This document shows, piece after piece, positions 34,131-43,778 of a stretch of 64,000 nucleotides of DNA. The stretch is from contig NZ_JAESWA010000023.1 in assembly GCF_016765615.1 (NCBI RefSeq), positions 392,093-456,092 on the forward strand, read 5' to 3'. The DNA comes from Clostridium paridis. Its GTDB lineage: Bacteria > Bacillota > Clostridia > Clostridiales > Clostridiaceae. The translations under genes were made by a program, and so were the position numbers. The notes under the pieces are model-generated. The model was not told the DNA's origin. It did no database searches and saw nothing but the letters and a program-made list of their open reading frames with translations. Within the stretch, counting starts at the first letter, position 1, and every line of letters starts with the position of its first letter.

Positions 34131-36440
34131 ATGGCTAAATTTGCAGATATATATTATAAAATTGATCCTTGGAAGATTATTGAGGAAGGCTTTGACGAAG
34201 AACGAAATATGGTATCAGAATCAATTTTTTCCATAGGAAATGAATACATGGGAGTTAGAGGATATTTTGAAGAAGGCTCTACCTGTGAGAAGCTTCTTGG
34301 CAGTTATTTTAATGGAGTATATGAATATTCTACAGATGTAAATAGGTCAGGATACAAGGGGATTATTGATCACACACATTTTATGGTGAACTCGGTAGAT
34401 TGGCTTTATACTAGGATATTAATAGATGGAGAAAGATTAGATTTAAAAGTATCACAGTATGAAAAATTTTCAAGAATATTAGATCTTAAAGCTGGAACCT
34501 TAAGCAGAGAATTTATATGGGATACTAAAAGCGGTAAAAGAGTAAAGGTTAAGTTTTTAAGATTCTTAAATATGAATAAATCACAGGAAGGGTTTCAAAG
34601 GATTACTTTTGAACCAATAAATTTCTCAGGAAATATTGAAGTAATAATGGCATTAGATTTTAGCATTATTCATGAAAGCAAGGGCAAGTGTTTCTGGAAT
34701 GTTATTAAAAAAGAGGCTTCAGATAAAAGGGCAGCAATTATTGGACAAACACTTACTTCAAATCAAAAGGTATTTTCAGGTTTTACCTTTAAATCAGACA
34801 GTATAATAGGTAAGAGTGTTTATGAAGATGAAAAGACTATCGGATATAATCTTAATATTAGTCTAAAGCAGGGTGAAATAAGTAGTGTAGATAAATTGGT
34901 ATCTAATATTGTGCTTAAAGATTCATCCATGGATAATGAAGAACTTTGGAATACAGGAATTAATTCAGTTAGGGAGCAAGAGGGTAAAAATATAGATTAT
35001 GCCCTTGAAGAAAGTAAAGCTTATTGGAATAACATATGGAATAGATTTGATATTCAAATAGAAGGTGATGAGAAGAATCAACAAGGTATACGTTTTTGTA
35101 TTTTCCAAATGACTCAAACCTATAGTGGCCAAAATCCTACAAATAATATAGGCGCTAAAGGCTTAACTGGTGAGGCATATAACGGACATGCTTTCTGGGA
35201 TACAGAAACTTGCTGCTTCCCTTTTTATCTTTTTAATAATTTAAAGGCAGCTAAAAATTTATTAGAGTTTAGATACTCTAAACTAGGAGAAGCAAAAAAA
35301 CGTGCTAAGATGTTAGACTGTGCGGGAGCTTGTTATCCTATTGCAACCTTAAATGGAGAAGAAGCATGTGATTTATGGCAGCATGCAAGCTTGCAATTCC
35401 AACCAAGCACAGGAGTTGCATATGCAATTTGGCATTACGTACATTTAAGTGATGATAAAGAATTTTTATTTAATCACGGGGCTGAAATGCTAGTTGAAAT
35501 AAGCAGATTTTTAAAGACTAGAGGAGCCTGGGGAGGATTAAATAATAAATTTGGAATATATGCAGTTATGGGACCAGATGAATTTCATATGATGGTTAAT
35601 AATAATAGTTATACAAATTATATGGCTAAAAAAACTTTTGATTATACCTTAGAAGTTTTAGCTGAAATGGAAGAAAAAAGCTTAGATCTATATAATAAAT
35701 TAAGAAAGAAAATAGGTTTCACTGAGGAAGAGCTTAAGGATATTAAGAACTGCTCAGATAATATGAATATACTTTATAATGAAAAAACTAAAATATTTGA
35801 GCAGCATGAAGGATATTTTGAATTACCTCATATTGATGTAAATTCTATACCTGTTGAGGAGTTTCCGCTTTATAATAATTGGTCTTATGACAGAATATAT
35901 CGCAGCGATATGATAAAGCAGGCAGATGTTTTAATGTTCTTATTCTTATATAATCAAGAATTTAGTTTGGAAAGTAAAAGAGCTAATTACGAATATTATG
36001 AACCTAGAACAATACATGAGTCTTCACTTTCTCCATCCATTCACTCGATATTAGCATCTGAACTTCAAAAACATGAAGAGGCATTTAAATTCTTTGGGTT
36101 TGCAACAAGAATGGATCTTGATAACTATAATAGAAATACTAAGGAAGGTATACACACAACTAGTCTTGCAGGGGCTTGGCTCAACATTGTTTACGGCTTT
36201 GGTGGTATGAGAAGCGATGGAAAAGTTCTTAAATTCAATCCATCTATTCCAAAGGCATGGAACAGCTATTCATTTAGAGTAGTCTATAAGTCAGCTGTGC
36301 TTTCTGTTAAAGCATGTAAGGAAGAGTTAACTATTAAAGTTTTAAATGATAAGTCTGTAGAAATAGAAGTATATGATGAAAAATATTCTATTGATTCAGA
36401 AGGTATTACACTAAGAATTCCAGAAGGTTGGAGGGCGTAA
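34131..36440 (+). CDS. GH65 glycoside phosphorylase (first of a tandem pair)
   Basis: A 769-residue protein: an N-terminal beta-sandwich (about 1-270), a linker, and an (alpha/alpha)6 barrel (about 320-700). The general acid is E484 in GPDEFHMMVNN, and HESSLSP (about 625) is the phosphate-binding loop of phosphorylases, so phosphorolysis rather than hydrolysis is expected. Family members cleave maltose, trehalose, kojibiose, nigerose or related alpha-glucosides to beta-glucose 1-phosphate. The exact linkage cannot be read from sequence. It is 1 base from the second GH65 gene. No beta-phosphoglucomutase gene is in the cluster. Confidence 0.92.
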   Translation: MAKFADIYYKIDPWKIIEEGFDEERNMVSESIFSIGNEYMGVRGYFEEGSTCEKLLGSYFNGVYEYSTDVNRSGYKGIIDHTHFMVNSVDWLYTRILIDGERLDLKVSQYEKFSRILDLKAGTLSREFIWDTKSGKRVKVKFLRFLNMNKSQEGFQRITFEPINFSGNIEVIMALDFSIIHESKGKCFWNVIKKEASDKRAAIIGQTLTSNQKVFSGFTFKSDSIIGKSVYEDEKTIGYNLNISLKQGEISSVDKLVSNIVLKDSSMDNEELWNTGINSVREQEGKNIDYALEESKAYWNNIWNRFDIQIEGDEKNQQGIRFCIFQMTQTYSGQNPTNNIGAKGLTGEAYNGHAFWDTETCCFPFYLFNNLKAAKNLLEFRYSKLGEAKKRAKMLDCAGACYPIATLNGEEACDLWQHASLQFQPSTGVAYAIWHYVHLSDDKEFLFNHGAEMLVEISRFLKTRGAWGGLNNKFGIYAVMGPDEFHMMVNNNSYTNYMAKKTFDYTLEVLAEMEEKSLDLYNKLRKKIGFTEEELKDIKNCSDNMNILYNEKTKIFEQHEGYFELPHIDVNSIPVEEFPLYNNWSYDRIYRSDMIKQADVLMFLFLYNQEFSLESKRANYEYYEPRTIHESSLSPSIHSILASELQKHEEAFKFFGFATRMDLDNYNRNTKEGIHTTSLAGAWLNIVYGFGGMRSDGKVLKFNPSIPKAWNSYSFRVVYKSAVLSVKACKEELTIKVLNDKSVEIEVYDEKYSIDSEGITLRIPEGWRA

Positions 36441-36441
36441 T

Positions 36442-38655
36442 ATGGCTTGGAGAGTAAAAGAAGAGAGGTTTAATAAAGAGAATATAGTTAATAACGGAAA
36501 TAAATTTATTACTGGAAATGGGTATATGGGATTCCGTGGAACCTTGGAGGAGTATACAAAAAATGAACTTGTTGCCTGTAATATCTCAGGTTTATATGAT
36601 AGGCAAGGGGATAAGTGGCGTGAACCTATTAATGCTCCAATTGGTACATTTACTACACTAATTGTAGATGGAGAGGAATATTCAGTACTTAGTAAGGAAC
36701 CCACTCAGCATACACAAGTTCTTGATATTAAAGAAGGAATCCATAGAAGAAATACAGAGTGGGACAGGGAAAAAGGAAAAGTTATTATAAAGGCTGAGCG
36801 TTTCTTAAGTCTTTCTAATGTTCATTTAATATGCCTTAAATACACTGTTTTATCAGAAGAGACTTGTGAAATAGAGATTAATACAGGTATTGATGGAGAT
36901 GTATGGGATATAAATGGTCCTCATTTAGAAAATTATAAACTAGAAAATGATGATGAATATATAAAAGTATCTACCTTAACTCAAGAATTAAAAGTCCCTG
37001 TTGTAGTAGCAGAAATCTGTAAAAGAGATTTTGAAGCAGAGGAAACAATATTAAAAACAGAAAAAAGTGTTCTTAGAAATATAAAGTTTAAAGCAGATGC
37101 AGGAGTAGAATATACAATTTATAAATATGTATCTGTTTATACTGGAAATGATGAAACAAAAAATATAGAAGCTGAATGTTTAGATGTAGCAGTTAAGGCA
37201 GCTGAGAATGGATATGATAAAAATTATAGTGAGCATGTAACAAAGTGGAATGAAAGATGGGAAGTATCTGATGTAATAATTGAAGGTAATGATGATGATC
37301 AATTAGCACTTCGTTATAGCATATATCAACTTCATATTATAGCGCCTGTACATTCAAATAAATTATCAATCCCAGCAAGAGGGCTTTCAGGACAAACCTA
37401 TAAAGGAGCTATCTTCTGGGATACAGAAATGTTCATGCTTCCATTTTTTCTTCACACATCACCAGAAGTGGCTATTAATTTAGTGAATTATAGAATTAGA
37501 ACCCTACAAGGAGCTAGAGAAAAAGCTAATTATTACGGGTTTAAAGGTGCTTTTTATGCATGGGAAAGCCAAGAAGATGGACAAGATGCATGTAGTGATT
37601 TTAATGTAACAGATGTATTTACTGGACGTCCAGTTAAGACATATTTTAAGGACAAACAGGTTCATATAAGTGCTGCAGTGTCCCATGCAATATGGGAAAC
37701 TTACAAGTTTACTGGAGATGACGACTTACTTTTAAATGGAGGAGCAGAAGTAATTCTTGAATGTGCAAGATTTTATTATTCCTATGCGTACTTTAAAGAA
37801 GATAAGGATAGGTATGAAATCTTAGATGTTATTGGTCCAGATGAATACCATGAAAGAGTAAATAATAATGCATACACAAGTAAGATGGTTTATAATACTT
37901 TAGATATTGCACTTAAAACCTTAGAAATATTACAGGATAAATATCCTGAGGAATGTTTAAAACTCCTATCTAAAATTAAATTTAGTAAAGAAGAAATTTT
38001 AAGTCTTATAAAGTTTAAAGAAAAGCTTTATGTGCCTATGCCAGATAAAAAAACTCTAGTGATAGAACAGTTTAGTGGTTATAATCAACTAGAAGATTGC
38101 ACTCTAGAGGAAGTAAAAAGTAGACTTCTAGATCCAAAAGAATACTGGGGTGGAGGTCATGGAGTAGCATCTACTACTAAGATTATTAAACAAGCAGATG
38201 TTGTACTTATGCTAAATCTATTCAAGAATGAATATTCCAAAGAAGTTAAAAGGGCAAATTGGGAGTACTATGAGCCAAGGACAGAACATGGCTCCAGCTT
38301 AAGTCCTTGTATATATGCATTACTTTCTTGTGATATAGGAAATGCAGAATGGGCATATCCATTTTTCGTAAAAACTTCAAATGTAGACTTAACAGGAGAG
38401 TCTAAGCAGTTTGCAGGTTCAATATATATAGGGGGTACTCATCCTGCTGCAAATGGAGGAGCTTGGATGTCAGCAATTCTAGGTTTTGGAGGGCTTAAGA
38501 TTCAAGAGGGTAAAATAACCATTGATTCAAAGCTACCTAACAGCTGGAATAGACTTGCATTTAAAGTAATCCTAAGAGGAGAGAAGTATTTTATAGATAT
38601 AAATAGGGATAGTAATACTGGCGATTCAAAAGTAAGCATACTAAAAACCTCTTAA
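36442..38655 (+). CDS. GH65 glycoside phosphorylase (second of a tandem pair)
   Basis: A 737-residue protein with the same domain order as its neighbour: catalytic E468 in GPDEYHERVNN and phosphate loop HGSSLSP (about 617). The two proteins are clearly diverged (for example DYALEESKAYWNNIW against NYSEHVTKWNERW), so they probably differ in linkage or chain-length preference rather than being a recent duplication. The ATG follows the previous stop by one base, with GGAGGGCG as ribosome binding site inside the first gene. Tandem GH65 genes beside an ABC importer are known from C. phytofermentans (from memory, alpha-1,3-glucoside enzymes). Confidence 0.92.
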   Translation: MAWRVKEERFNKENIVNNGNKFITGNGYMGFRGTLEEYTKNELVACNISGLYDRQGDKWREPINAPIGTFTTLIVDGEEYSVLSKEPTQHTQVLDIKEGIHRRNTEWDREKGKVIIKAERFLSLSNVHLICLKYTVLSEETCEIEINTGIDGDVWDINGPHLENYKLENDDEYIKVSTLTQELKVPVVVAEICKRDFEAEETILKTEKSVLRNIKFKADAGVEYTIYKYVSVYTGNDETKNIEAECLDVAVKAAENGYDKNYSEHVTKWNERWEVSDVIIEGNDDDQLALRYSIYQLHIIAPVHSNKLSIPARGLSGQTYKGAIFWDTEMFMLPFFLHTSPEVAINLVNYRIRTLQGAREKANYYGFKGAFYAWESQEDGQDACSDFNVTDVFTGRPVKTYFKDKQVHISAAVSHAIWETYKFTGDDDLLLNGGAEVILECARFYYSYAYFKEDKDRYEILDVIGPDEYHERVNNNAYTSKMVYNTLDIALKTLEILQDKYPEECLKLLSKIKFSKEEILSLIKFKEKLYVPMPDKKTLVIEQFSGYNQLEDCTLEEVKSRLLDPKEYWGGGHGVASTTKIIKQADVVLMLNLFKNEYSKEVKRANWEYYEPRTEHGSSLSPCIYALLSCDIGNAEWAYPFFVKTSNVDLTGESKQFAGSIYIGGTHPAANGGAWMSAILGFGGLKIQEGKITIDSKLPNSWNRLAFKVILRGEKYFIDINRDSNTGDSKVSILKTS

Positions 38656-38661
38656 TATAAG

Positions 38662-38697
38662 AAAAGTGTTTCATTAAAATATGGAACACTTTTTTTC
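38662..38697 (+). terminator. Intrinsic terminator of the GH65 operon
   Basis: AAAAGTGTT...AACACTTTT with an inner CAT/ATG pairing, then TTTTTC. Confidence 0.88.
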
Positions 38698-38805
38698 TTT
38701 TAACATAAACTTCTTTTTTACATAACATATGGTTAACGGACTAGAACTAAAATTAGAATATGAAGGGTATTGCTAATATAAAGTCTTATTCACCTCTACC
38801 ATAAA

Positions 38806-38843
38806 AAAACTCTGCAACACTTAATGTGTTGTGGAGTTTTTTT
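38806..38843 (+). terminator. Second intrinsic terminator, no gene directly before it
   Basis: AAAACTCTGCAACAC-TTAAT-GTGTTGTGGAGTTTT followed by TTT, with one mismatch in the stem. Confidence 0.85.
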
Positions 38844-39026
38844 AGTTTCAGTTATTAGTAATACAAAAGCAGTGAAAATAATGTTAAAAACATAACAAAG
38901 TGTTTTTAATGACCATAATATGTTTTAAAAGTTTAAAATATTTTAAGTTATATCCCTTGATGTTAATATCTACTTATAGCAAACGGTTACAAAGAAAATA
39001 TTAAGATTGAGGGGAAGGTATTATAG

Positions 39027-40199
39027 ATGAATTATTTTGAAGAAAGTTTAAAATTACATGAAGAGAATATAGGAAAAATAGAAGTAGTATCAAAAATGAA
39101 AGTTGAAACAAGAGAAGACTTATGTTTAGCATATACTCCTGGTGTAGCTGAACCTTGTAGAAAAATTCATGAGAATGAAGAAAACGTGTACAAGTATACA
39201 GCTAAGGGAAATTTAGTTGCAGTAGTAACAGATGGAACAGCAGTATTAGGTTTAGGAGATATAGGGCCTAAAGCAGGACTACCTGTTATGGAAGGAAAGG
39301 CAATTTTATTTAAAGAATTTGCAGGGGTTGATGCATTTCCAATATGTTTAGATACAAAGAATGTTGATGAAATAGTGAAAACTGTAAAGCTAATAGCACC
39401 AGGCTTTGGAGGAATTAATCTTGAGGATATTGGAGCTCCAAGATGTTTTGAAGTTGAAGAAAGATTAAAGAAAGAACTTGATATACCAGTATTTCACGAT
39501 GATCAACATGGAACTGCAATAGTTGTTCTAGCTGGTATAATAAATGCCTTAAAAGTAGTTGATAAAAAGATTGAGGATGTAAAAGTAGTTGTAAATGGTG
39601 CAGGTGCAGCAGGAACTTCAATAGCTAAACTATTACTTTCTACAGGGGTAAAGAACTTAATTGCATGCGATAAGGTTGGTATTCTTTATAGAGGAATAGA
39701 GAATGTTGATGATGCAAAAAAGGAACTAGCAAATATAACAAATCCAGATAATATTCAAGGAAGCTTAAAAGATGCTTTAGTAGGTGCAGATGTATTTATA
39801 GGAGTTTCTGCTCCAGGAATTGTAACTGAAGAAATGGTACAAGCGATGAATAAGGATGCTATTTTATTTGCAATGGCTAACCCAACACCAGAGATAATGC
39901 CAGATTTAGCAAAAGCAGCTGGAGCAAAAGTTATTGGAACTGGAAGATCAGATTTCCCAAACCAAGTTAATAACGTTCTTGCTTTCCCAGGAATATTTAG
40001 AGGGGCATTAGATGTTAGGGCAAAGGAAATAAACGAAGAAATGAAAATAGCTGCTGCATATGCAATAGCTAACTATATAAAAGATGAAGACTTAAATGAA
40101 AACAACGTAATTCCAAGTGCTTTAGATAAAAATGTAGCTATAAAAGTTGCGGAAGCAATTGCGAAAGCTGCAAAAGAAAGCGGAGTAGCAAGAATTTAG
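39027..40199 (+). CDS. NAD-dependent malic enzyme (malate to pyruvate)
   Basis: A 390-residue protein of the short bacterial malic enzyme class: YTPGVAEPC (about 37-45), the catalytic Lys region TAKGNLVAVVTDGTAVLGLGDIG (given in parts), the metal site HDDQHGT (about 156-162) and the dinucleotide fold VVNGAGAAGTS (about 188-198). It decarboxylates L-malate to pyruvate. Next to it lie a permease and a CitA/DcuS-like two-component system, so it probably serves growth on external malate rather than NADPH supply. The ribosome binding site is GAGGGGAAGG. Confidence 0.94.
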   Translation: MNYFEESLKLHEENIGKIEVVSKMKVETREDLCLAYTPGVAEPCRKIHENEENVYKYTAKGNLVAVVTDGTAVLGLGDIGPKAGLPVMEGKAILFKEFAGVDAFPICLDTKNVDEIVKTVKLIAPGFGGINLEDIGAPRCFEVEERLKKELDIPVFHDDQHGTAIVVLAGIINALKVVDKKIEDVKVVVNGAGAAGTSIAKLLLSTGVKNLIACDKVGILYRGIENVDDAKKELANITNPDNIQGSLKDALVGADVFIGVSAPGIVTEEMVQAMNKDAILFAMANPTPEIMPDLAKAAGAKVIGTGRSDFPNQVNNVLAFPGIFRGALDVRAKEINEEMKIAAAYAIANYIKDEDLNENNVIPSALDKNVAIKVAEAIAKAAKESGVARI

Positions 40200-40236
40200 T
40201 GTATTCAAAAAAGATGAAATTTTAGGAGGTAATGTT

Positions 40237-41208
40237 ATGCAAATTCCAATTAAGAAAACCCTTGATAAAATTCCTGGCGGTATGATGGTTGTTCCACTTT
40301 TCCTAGGAGTATTAGTTAATACATTTTTCCCACAGTTTTTAAAGATAGGTGGTTTTACAACTGCATTATTTAGTTCAAGCGCATCTTCACCAATATTGGC
40401 ATGCTTTATGTTTTTAATTGGTTCACAAATTCACTTTAAATTAGCACCAAAGGCATTAAAAAAAGGTGCACTTTTAATAACTGGAAAGTTTATAGTAGGT
40501 GCAGGTATTGGTATATTTGTAGGTAAAGTATTTGGTCCTGCTGGAGTATTAGGCTTATCACCACTTGCTATCCTTGCAGCATTAACAAATTGTAATGGAG
40601 GACTATATGCATCTCTTGCTTCACAATATGGTGATGAAACAGATGTAGGAGCTTACGCTTTATTATCATTAAAAGATGGCCCATTCTTTACATTAGTTGC
40701 ACTAGGAGCATCAGGACTTGCTCAAATTCCATTCCAAGCACTTATAGCTGTATTAATTCCAATAGTAATTGGTATGATTTTAGGAAATATTGATGGTGAT
40801 ATGAGAGCTTTCCTTGGAAGTAGTAAATTATTATTAATTCCATTTTTCTCTTTCCCATTAGGGGCAGGAATGAATCTTGAAACAATTGTAAAAGCAGGAG
40901 GCCCTGGAATAATACTTGGAGTTATAGCTGCATTTACTGGAATAGGAGCTTATGTTTTACTTAAATTATTTAAAGAAGAACCGATAATAGGATTAGCAAC
41001 TGGATCAACTGCAGGAAATGCAGTAGCTACACCAGCAGCAGTTGCAGCAGCAGATCCAACTTTAGCAGCTATAGCAACAATAGCTACAGCACAAGTTGCT
41101 GCAGCCTGTGTAGTATCAGCTATCGTATGTCCATTCATTGTTTCATTTGTCTTTAAACGTTTAAGAGATAGTAAAGCAAAAAAGTTGCAAAATGAAGTTG
41201 TAGCATAA
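40237..41208 (+). CDS. KdgT-family permease, proposed organic-acid transporter
   Basis: A 323-residue membrane protein with about ten hydrophobic segments that matches the 2-keto-3-deoxygluconate permease family (opening MQIPIKKTLDKIPGGMMVVP; TNCNGGLYASL in the middle). The family name reflects E. coli/Erwinia KdgT. Here no KDG kinase, aldolase or pectin genes are near; malic enzyme precedes it by 37 bases and a C4-acid-type sensor follows. Transport of malate or a related hydroxy acid by proton symport is inferred. The ribosome binding site is TAGGAGGT. Confidence 0.85.
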   Translation: MQIPIKKTLDKIPGGMMVVPLFLGVLVNTFFPQFLKIGGFTTALFSSSASSPILACFMFLIGSQIHFKLAPKALKKGALLITGKFIVGAGIGIFVGKVFGPAGVLGLSPLAILAALTNCNGGLYASLASQYGDETDVGAYALLSLKDGPFFTLVALGASGLAQIPFQALIAVLIPIVIGMILGNIDGDMRAFLGSSKLLLIPFFSFPLGAGMNLETIVKAGGPGIILGVIAAFTGIGAYVLLKLFKEEPIIGLATGSTAGNAVATPAAVAAADPTLAAIATIATAQVAAACVVSAIVCPFIVSFVFKRLRDSKAKKLQNEVVA

Positions 41209-41248
41209 ATAAGTTAATAGTTAAAGGATAATATGTAGATATTAATTA

Positions 41249-41358
41249 TACACGGAAAAGTGGAAGACAATAATGAAAGAAGTACATTATAATAGGTGGA
41301 GAAAACAATCCATTGTAATACTTCTGTCAAAATTCATGAACTTCTATTCTTCCGTGTA
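41249..41358 (+). repeat. Long imperfect inverted repeat before the two-component genes
   Basis: TACACGGAA (41249-41257) pairs exactly with TTCCGTGTA (41350-41358), and the inner AGAAGTA...TGGA pairs with TCCA...TACTTCT around a GAAAACAA loop. Arms are about 50 bases with mismatches. No T-run follows, so read-through to the kinase is possible. Confidence 0.65.
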
Positions 41359-41406
41359 TTTTGGCTGTGAATTTGATGTCTCAACATTAAGGTTAAGGTG
41401 ATGAAT

Positions 41407-43011
41407 ATGAAAAAAACGATGAAGCTGCAAACTAAGCTTACATTATTAATTATTTCAGTGGTTTTTATTCCTATAGCTATAATAATTTTCTTTGTAGCTT
41501 CATGGATGACTGGAAATATTGAAAGCAAGGCTAGAACTAATATTATGAATGTAGCTAAGATGGTAGCAAATTCAAATGAAATAATAGATGAAGTTAAAGT
41601 TAAGGATCCAAATAGAAAAATTGGACCCTATATAGATATGCAGCTTAAGAATTTAGATCAGATTGAATATATAATAGTAGCTGATAAAGACGAGATTAGA
41701 TATTCTCACCCAAACCCTGATATGATAGGTAAAAAGTTTGTGGGAGGAGATGAATATGGAGTAGTTTATAAGGGTGAAACATATATTTCTGAGGCTACCG
41801 GAACCTTGGGAAAAGCTTTGAGAGCTTTTACTCCTATATACGATTCTGAAAGTAAAAAAGAAATAGGTTTTGTTTCAGTAGGTACTCTTACTCAAAGTAT
41901 TGAAACTGCAAAACGTAAAGCAATTATATATATAATATTAATTGGTTTCGGTGCACTTGCTGTAGGAATAATAGGCGCATTCTTATTAGCCAATAATATT
42001 AAGAATATTTTAATGGGGTTAGAGCCAGAGGAAATTACAAGGCTTTATAATGAGAAGATGGGAATTTTATATGCTATTCACGAAGGGTTAATAGCTGTTG
42101 ATAACTTAGGTAGAATTACACTTATAAATGATTCAGCCTTAAAGATATTAAACTTTGAGGGCAAGATTAATAAGAACGAGATTATAGGTATGAATGTAGA
42201 AGATGCTATTCCAAATACCCGTATGATTAATGTATTAGAAACCGGTGAATCAGAATTTGAGAAAGAGCAGACGATAAATAATACAATAATAATGACCAAT
42301 AGAATTCCTATAATGAAAAAAGGAAAGATAATAGGAGCAATTGCAAGCTTTAGGGATAAAACAGAAGTAACAAGAATAGCAGAAGAACTTACAGGTGTAA
42401 AAAAATTGGCTTGGTCATTAAGAGCTCAAAATCATGAATTCATGAATAAGCTTCATACCATTTCAGGACTAGTTCAGCTTGAAGAGTATGAGGAAGTATT
42501 AGAGTTTATATCGGATATATCAAAGGTAAGAACCAACATAAGTAACATTTTAACTGAGAATATTAAGGAACCAGCGTTGTCAGCTCTACTTTTAGCCAAG
42601 TATAATAAAGCTGAAGAGAGTAGAGTTAAATTAAAGATAGACGAAAATTCAAAACTAACTAAGCTACCAGAGAAAATGACTTCTGAGGAGATAGTATCTC
42701 TTTTAGGAAACTTAATAGAAAATTCCTTAGATGAAGTAAAGAATGATGGGACTGGATTAATATATATCAAAGTAGTTGAAGATGAACACTTTTTAAATAT
42801 AAATGTAAAAGATAATGGCGGTGGAATTCCATTAGAGGTTAGAGGAAAAATATACGAGCAAGGGTATTCTACAAAAGAAGGACAGCGTGGAAATGGAATG
42901 TATATAGTAAAGGAAATAATTTATAGGTATGACGGCACCATAAGCCTAGAAGGTGATGAAGGTGTAAGCTGGGAGATTAAAATACCTATGCAAAAGGAGG
43001 GGAAAGCTTGA
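41407..43011 (+). CDS. CitA/DcuS/MalK-type sensor histidine kinase
   Basis: A 534-residue membrane kinase: transmembrane helix about 10-32, an extracytoplasmic PASTA-free Cache/PDC sensor (about 33-170), a second transmembrane helix (about 172-198), a cytoplasmic PAS (about 220-325), then the family dimerisation motif with H343 in NHEFMNKLH and HATPase (DNGGGIP, NGMYIVK). This family senses citrate, fumarate or malate outside the cell. ATG at 41407 is chosen (AAGGTG 6 bases upstream). Its gene overlaps that of the response regulator by 4 bases. Confidence 0.92.
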   Translation: MKKTMKLQTKLTLLIISVVFIPIAIIIFFVASWMTGNIESKARTNIMNVAKMVANSNEIIDEVKVKDPNRKIGPYIDMQLKNLDQIEYIIVADKDEIRYSHPNPDMIGKKFVGGDEYGVVYKGETYISEATGTLGKALRAFTPIYDSESKKEIGFVSVGTLTQSIETAKRKAIIYIILIGFGALAVGIIGAFLLANNIKNILMGLEPEEITRLYNEKMGILYAIHEGLIAVDNLGRITLINDSALKILNFEGKINKNEIIGMNVEDAIPNTRMINVLETGESEFEKEQTINNTIIMTNRIPIMKKGKIIGAIASFRDKTEVTRIAEELTGVKKLAWSLRAQNHEFMNKLHTISGLVQLEEYEEVLEFISDISKVRTNISNILTENIKEPALSALLLAKYNKAEESRVKLKIDENSKLTKLPEKMTSEEIVSLLGNLIENSLDEVKNDGTGLIYIKVVEDEHFLNINVKDNGGGIPLEVRGKIYEQGYSTKEGQRGNGMYIVKEIIYRYDGTISLEGDEGVSWEIKIPMQKEGKA

Positions 43012-43682
43012 TTCAAGTAATGATAGTTGAAGATGATCCTATGGTTAGAGAAATAAATTCTAAATTTTTAAAAAGAGTAGAGGGATTTATCTTATATAAA
43101 GCTGTTTCTAATCTAGAAGATGCTAAAAAATTTATATCCGTTAAAAAACCTGATTTAATATTACTTGACGTATATCTTCCTAAAGAAAATGGCATAGATT
43201 TCTTGAAGTGGATAAGAGCACAAGAGCTTGAGATAGATATAATCTTGATAACTGCAGATAAAACCATTGAAAGAGTGCAGGAAGCGTTTAGATACGGAGT
43301 TGTAGACTATCTTATAAAGCCTTTTAGCTTTGAAAGATTTAAAGAATCACTTACTCAATTTAAGGGAAGATACTATGAATTTAAGAAAAATGATGAAATC
43401 GAACAGGAAGAATTAGATAAACTAATCGCTAGTTCTAATACATCTCATAATGAAGATGATTATGCAAAAGGACTTAATAAATACACCTATAGAAGCATTT
43501 GGGAAGAAATTGAGAAAAGTAGTTATGAGGATTTTACAGCAGAGGGCTTGGCAGAAAAGTTAGGAATAGCAAGAGTTACTGTAAGAAGATATCTAGATTA
43601 TATGGAAAAAGAAAATAAAGTAGAGAAGCTTGTGGAATACGGAAAGGTTGGTAGACCTCAACATAAATATCATAGAATTTAA
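43008..43682 (+). CDS. CitB/DcuR-type response regulator
   Basis: A 224-residue protein: receiver domain (about 1-120) with D54 (LLDVYLP), T/K switch residues, then a linker and a C-terminal helix-turn-helix (GLAEKLGIARVTVRRYLDYM, about 184-203) typical of the CitB/DcuR/MalR group. It starts with TTG overlapping the kinase stop (TTGA), with AAGGAGGGG upstream, so translation is coupled. It likely activates the malic enzyme / permease genes upstream. Confidence 0.93.
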   Translation: MIQVMIVEDDPMVREINSKFLKRVEGFILYKAVSNLEDAKKFISVKKPDLILLDVYLPKENGIDFLKWIRAQELEIDIILITADKTIERVQEAFRYGVVDYLIKPFSFERFKESLTQFKGRYYEFKKNDEIEQEELDKLIASSNTSHNEDDYAKGLNKYTYRSIWEEIEKSSYEDFTAEGLAEKLGIARVTVRRYLDYMEKENKVEKLVEYGKVGRPQHKYHRI

Positions 43683-43691
43683 TTAAAACTT

Positions 43692-43773
43692 ATAGTATAA
43701 GCAACATAGAATTAACACATTGAATGTAAAATGAGAGTATTCGATTGTATTCAATATGCGCTGCTTATACATT
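43692..43773 (+). repeat. Nested inverted repeat after the two-component genes
   Basis: GTATAAGCA (43695-43703) pairs with TGCTTATAC (43762-43770), flanked by TATA pairings; inside, ATTGAAT (43719-43725) pairs with ATTCAAT (43749-43755). It lies directly before a standard terminator. Confidence 0.55.
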
Positions 43774-43778
43774 ATAAA

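Larger units (their letters stand above)
38656..39026. other. Intergenic region with two terminators
   Basis: A stretch of 371 bases. It holds the GH65 operon terminator, a second terminator at 38806-38843 with no gene before it, and about 180 bases of AT-rich leader before malic enzyme. A tiny frame at 38730 has no ribosome binding site. The second terminator suggests a short untranslated transcript or an attenuated leader, but no promoter could be fixed. Confidence 0.5.

Noticed and set aside
38730-38777. 15-codon ORF between the two terminators
   Set aside because: No ribosome binding site and no other coding sign.
40237-41208. Calling the permease a ketodeoxygluconate transporter (kdgT)
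   Set aside because: The family match is real but the neighbours are malate-type; the symbol is withheld.
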